A stretch of 64,000 nt of DNA from Amphiura filiformis. Its lineage: Eukaryota > Echinodermata > Ophiuroidea > Amphilepidida > Amphiuridae. Positions 60,070 to 64,000 of this stretch are shown piece after piece. The DNA is taken from the NCBI RefSeq assembly GCF_039555335.1, contig NC_092635.1:66987558-67051557 (forward strand), read 5' to 3'. A program made the translations under genes and the position numbers. Positions within the stretch are counted from its first letter, which is position 1, and every line of letters begins with the position of its first letter. The notes under the pieces are model-generated. The model made no database searches. It was not told the DNA's origin and worked only from the letters and a program-made list of their open reading frames with translations.

Positions 60070-60198
60070 AGATGAGTTCTTCCCAACGACTGTAAAAGAA
60101 TGGAATGAGCTCCCTCCATCGGCGGTGAATTGTAATAGCCTTGAGAGTTTCAAGTCAGCAGTTAAAGACCACTACCAAACCAAAAGTAAAAATTAAAA
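60070..60198 (+). pseudogene. LINE ORF 3' end fragment, plus strand
   Basis: Reads FFPTTVKEWNELPPSAVN, then SLESFKSAVKDHYQT and a stop. The WNxLP…SLxxFK pattern is the typical extreme C-terminus of CR1/L2/Jockey-group polymerases. Confidence 0.75.
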
Positions 60199-60215
60199 TT
60201 TAATGCAAGCATCAT

Positions 60216-60425
60216 TCAGAGGTTTTTTTTTTCACAAGTTAGCGTGATGCGTCGAGAAATGATGTCTTGCTGACTATACAGATGAGATGAGATGAGTTGC
60301 TTTTTGAACTGAGTAAGCGAATGTGTGTTACGGAGGCTGTTTGGAAGCGAGTTCCAAACAGCCGGGGTAGCGAAATGAAAGGAGCGTTCACCAGCCGATT
60401 TTAGATTTACACGAAGAGATTTCAA
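60216..60425 (-). pseudogene. LINE ORF 3' end fragment, minus strand
   Basis: Reads LKSAGERSFHFATPAVWNSL, then NSLRNTHSLTQFKKQLISS. This is the same kind of C-terminal motif as the neighbouring plus-strand fragment but in the opposite orientation. Confidence 0.78.
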
Positions 60426-61081
60426 TAATATTTCAGTAGAAGATCGAAGTGATCGAGCTGGTTTACTGCAGCATCATCGACCCCAGAGGTCAAAGGTCAT
60501 GGGCTACCGGGAGCAATATGTGTAAAATTTCAAACAGCTCTAGCTCAAGAACTACAGCGGCCTCAGAGCTCATATTTGGTACAATGATGGCCCATGACCC
60601 TAGATGTATTCTGTGGTAGCCACAACCCCAGAGGTCAAAGTTCAAAGTCTTTAAAAAAGCAAAATAGGTTAGCTACTTGGGTTTAAAATGATAACGGCCC
60701 GAATCCGGCGGCGGATGACATGATCGAGCCGGCAACTTGTGAAACAGCCCGGCCGTATGGCATTTTCCATATACTCGGTTAGTTTTGTGGGGTTCATTAT
60801 CGAACCCCAACGGTTTTAGCTTGTATATATTTATATTATTTATCAACATAGGCCTATTTATTCGTTTTAAAATTTCAAAATAATCCCATTCAATTACACG
60901 GTTGACGATGAAAATTTACTGAATTTAGAGAATGCAATGCGGCCACCACCTGGTCCGAATCGTACGTCAAGGAAATTGATCACTTGACAAAAACTCCCTT
61001 AAAAGGGAATGTGTAGGCATTTTGATATTGGTGCCTTGGACCACCTCAAAAGGTTGTCATTGGGGTTGTCACGGTTTGTAA

Positions 61082-61785
61082 GGGGGTGACCAAGGGAGTA
61101 GTCACCAGTTTTTTTTAGATTTGGCACCCAATTGGGAGATTTTTTATTTTAGGTGCTATGAGTTAGATACTTATATCAATTAAAGTTTATAACAAGGACT
61201 TCCACATGGTGGTCACCAATTGTTTGATTTAGCGCCCAATTGGGTGCTTTTTTATTTTAGGTGCTATGAGGATGAAATACTTAAATCAATTAAAGTTTAT
61301 AACAAGTGATGTCACATGGTGGTCACCAACTTTTGGATTTGGCGCCCAATTGGGCGCTTTTTTAAATTTTAGGTGCTATGAGGATGATACTTATATCAAT
61401 TAAAGTTTATAACAAGGGCTTTCACGTGGTGGTCAGCAACTGTTGGATTTGGCGCCCAATTGGGCGCTTTTTTATTTTAGGTGCTATGAGGATGACACTT
61501 ATATCAATTAAAGTTTATAACAAGGGCTTTCACATGGTGGTCACCAACTGTTGGATTTGGTGCCCAATTGGGCGCTTTTTTATTTTAGGTGCTATGAGGA
61601 TGATACTTATATCAATTAAAGTTTATAACAAGGGCTATCACATGATGGTTACCAATTATTGGAATTCGCGCCCAATTGGGCGCTTTTTTATTCTAAGTGC
61701 TATGAGGATGATTCTGATATCAAGTAAAGCGTTTAACAAGGGCTTCTACATGATGGTCACCAAGTTTTCGTGAGCATGGAAAGGG
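61082..61785. repeat. 108-bp tandem repeat, about six copies
   Basis: AGGTGCTATGAG recurs at about 61151, 61259, 61371, 61479, 61587 and 61695, a step of 108 (once 112). Each unit carries the palindrome GCGCCCAATTGGGCGC or a near copy of it. Because 108 is a multiple of three, one frame stays open for 131 codons, which is not evidence of a gene. Confidence 0.9.
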
Positions 61786-62069
61786 GGCCACGGGCATAGA
61801 TATTCGTGTTTGCTCAAACACAGCTGTGCCATCTAGTCTCAACTTGTTAATTCTTCCTTTTTGCTTTATCTGTGTAAAAGTTGCATTATTACAGTGGCTA
61901 ATTTAGCAAAACTTATTATGGAATCGTATACATGGTATACATAGAGAGGGAATCAAACCTACACATAGAGGTGTTAGAGCTGGCCTACAGGCAAAACAGA
62001 GACACAAGACCAGTAGAATTAAGCAAGAGCGGGGTTCTTCTTCTTCTTTTAACACTTCTGAGAACACTC

Positions 62070-64000
62070 TCCTCCTCAATGTTTTTCACTGGAATGCTCG
62101 GTCCATTAGGAATAAGACTACAACCTGTTCTGATTATGTATTGGAATGCAACGCAGACATACTATTTATAACGGAAACCTGGCTAAATGCTGAATCAGAT
62201 CAAGTGGCTATTGGGGAACTTACCCCACCAGGCTACAGTTTTATAAATTGTCCCCGCCGCACAAGCAACCATGGTGGCATAGGCGTTCTATACAGGGATG
62301 CACTTAGACTACGTATAATTCCAACAGTTTTCCACTCCGTATCATTTGAGCATGCTTTGATATGTGACTCCAGCAGGAAGATATATTATGTTGTTATCTA
62401 TAGGGCTTCACCATCACCCGAAAAAATAGACTAAAAACCTCACAATTTCTCTCTGAATATGAGGAATTCTTACAGTACATCAACGCATATGGCAACAAGG
62501 TTGTAATATTTGGTGACTTTAACGAGCATTTAGACACCCCTTGTAAATCTGACGTCCGTCAGTTTTTATCATCTATTGAGGGGGCCGGTTTTCAACAACA
62601 TATTACCGGTCCTACGCACATTCACGGTCATACCCTCGACCTGATCATGTCTCGCCCTGCTGAAAATCTTGTGAAAGACTGTGAAGTTGGTCCCAGGTTT
62701 ACATCCGACCACCATTTCATCTCCTGTCAAGTTAACACCAAAAGACCAGTAGATCAGAAGGAAACCAAAACTTCCAGAAATTTTCGCAGCATCGATCCAC
62801 AAGCATTCAGTGAAGATTTTAACTCAACTTTTAGTTCACTAACAATGTCTTTCAAATGTGCAGAAACATTAATTAAATCGTATAATAAAGCAATTAATGT
62901 CACTCTAGACAGCCACGCCCCATCTTCAACTAGGGTTTGTAATACTAGATTACGCCAACCATGGTATAACTCTAGTATACATGAAGCACGTAGAGTACGT
63001 CGTAAACTAGAGAAAAAGTGGCGTAAAACAGGTTTAGAGGTGCAACATCAGCTATACCTTGATCAAAACAAGGTTGTCAATTCCATGATTGAACAGGCTA
63101 AGAAAGATTACATAAAGGACAAATTACAGACTTCAGACACTAAATCCATCTTTAGAACAATCAATGGCCTCTTAAATAATAACAATAAAACCTTACCAGC
63201 TCACGACTCAGCTGAGTCACTGAGTGGTGAGTTTTCTTTGTTTTTCAAAGAAAAGGTTGAGAAGGTTCATGAAGGTATTGTAAATGAACAGTGTAATTCT
63301 AGTAGTACAGGTTCTATCTCTGTATGTAGTCAGAAAGAAGTGTCATGTAAACTGTCTCAATTTAATGTATTAAGTGAGTGTGATGTAACCAAAATCATCA
63401 AAGGGTTAACAGCAAAGAGTAGCATTTTAGATCCCATCCCAACTTGGTATTTGAAACAAAATTTGTCAACCTTTGTACCTTGTATAACATCTATAGTTAA
63501 TATGTCAATTTCTACAGGTGAATTTCCCGACTTTCTGAAGAGTGCTGTGATCACTCCAATCATCAAGAAGCCCTCACTCATTCCTGATGAATTGAAACAC
63601 TATCGTTCCGTGTCGAGTCTACCATTTCTCTCAAAAGTTATTGAGAAACATGTTGTCAATTCCATCACTGACCATATGATTACCAATGGTTTAGGAGAGC
63701 CACTCCGATCAGCCTACTGACAACAACATAGTACGGAAACCGCCTTGTTGAAGTCAAGAATGATATTATGAACTCCATCCATAACCAGCAGGGCGTGTTT
63801 CTCGTGCTCTTAGACCTTAGTGCCGCATTCGACACTGTAGATCATGGGATTCTTTTCAGCAGGATGGAATGTGAGATTGGCTTAGCAGACACATCACTCA
63901 AATGGTTGAAGTCGTTCCTTCAATGGCAGGACATCGCGAGTATGCATCAATGGTGCTCTCTCTGGAGAGCAAGTCATGAGATATGGACTACCTCAAGGTT
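62070..64000 (+). pseudogene. Degenerate CR1/L2-type LINE: endonuclease and reverse transcriptase
   Basis: Motifs appear in family order but in changing frames. The endonuclease starts LNVFHWNARSIRNK, followed by ITETWLNAESDQ, VVIFGDFNEHLDTP and FTSDHHFISC. The reverse transcriptase follows with LTAKSSILDPIPTWYLK, PIIKKPSL…LKHYRSVSSLPFLSKVIEK and, near 63813, LDLSAAFDTVDHGIL. Stops or frameshifts occur at about 62432, 63718 and 63750. The element runs off the window end, so its 3' part is not seen. It is not functional as it stands. Confidence 0.88.

Larger units (their letters stand above)
59590..60655. repeat. 146-bp tandem repeat, interrupted
   Basis: GAGGTCAAAGGTCATGGGCT occurs near 59662, 59808 and 60486, and a shortened copy at about 60631. 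The neighbouring words TCTAGCTCAAGAACTA and ACAATGATGGCCCATGACC recur at matching offsets. The gap between copies two and three is about 530 bp longer than one unit and holds LINE-derived sequence. Confidence 0.8.
59479..61801. mobile_element. Composite repeat with inverted tips and two tandem arrays
   Basis: The left tip ATCTATGCCCGTG and right tip CACGGGCATAGAT are inverted. Inside are a 146-bp repeat with AGAGGTCAAAGGTCATGGGC, interrupted by LINE 3' fragments, and a 108-bp array. Superfamily unknown. Confidence 0.62.

Noticed and set aside
61378-61773. A 131-codon repeat protein
   Set aside because: It follows only from the 108-bp repeat length being a multiple of three.
59052-64000. An upstream LDLa exon of Gene A
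   Set aside because: The minus strand was scanned for the LDLa cysteine/acidic pattern and none was found; the exon must lie outside the window.

Overview
This is eukaryotic, animal-type genomic DNA: AT-rich, intron-rich, with GT-AG introns of 0.3 to 7 kb, inverted-repeat DNA elements and decayed LINEs. LDL-receptor class A (LDLa), CAP, EGF-like and ShK-like modules, CR1/L2-type LINEs, a tRNA-derived SINE and the frequent word TAGGCCTA suggest a marine deuterostome, most likely an echinoderm. The species cannot be fixed from the sequence alone.

Two protein-coding genes can be built exon by exon, both on the minus strand. Gene A enters the window from the high-coordinate side and runs from 59051 down to a stop at 33800. 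It has one very large exon (50378-59051, about 2,900 codons) and six small ones (49713-49871, 49308-49397, 44763-44871, 43604-43681, 36889-36966, 33800-34050). The product is a secreted-type modular protein with about 37 LDLa domains, two long blocks of Tyr/Lys/Pro-rich repeats built on a 21-residue unit, and a short hydrophilic, probably helical tail. The reading frame breaks once, inside the first proline block near 57345, where about 17 bases are missing relative to sister repeats. Restoring 17 bases makes the exon a whole number of codons, so this is either an assembly collapse or a real null allele. The 5' exons lie outside the window.

Gene B starts at an ATG at 21334 with a signal peptide and runs to at least 6644. 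Eight exons encode a pro-region with a furin-type site, a CAP (SCP/CRISP-like) domain, a Cys-rich hinge, an EGF-like module, a ShK-like module and a final Cys-rich segment. A possible last exon is at 5345-5421. Splice phases agree across every junction.

The rest is repeat-rich. Main items: a foldback element at 978-3370; a mariner-type transposon remnant at 4139-5175; several small palindromic MITE families shared between introns; a foldback at 14230-15583; a tRNA-Met-like SINE at about 22145-22275; a 21-bp minisatellite at 23440-24737 and 26441-26635 split by a truncated LINE; a 2.4-kb element at 29870-32308 with about ten scattered copies of a TATTCGTAGGTAAC motif; a LINE 3' fragment at 46994-47900 flanked by about 197-bp direct repeats; a composite repeat at 59479-61801; and a degenerate endonuclease/reverse-transcriptase LINE from about 62070 to the window end.

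The strongest candidate for something undescribed is Gene A: dozens of calcium-binding-type LDLa modules joined to mussel-foot-protein-like Y/K/P repeats in one giant exon. Both genes encode apparently secreted, disulfide-rich proteins in the same orientation, but nothing in the sequence shows that they act together.
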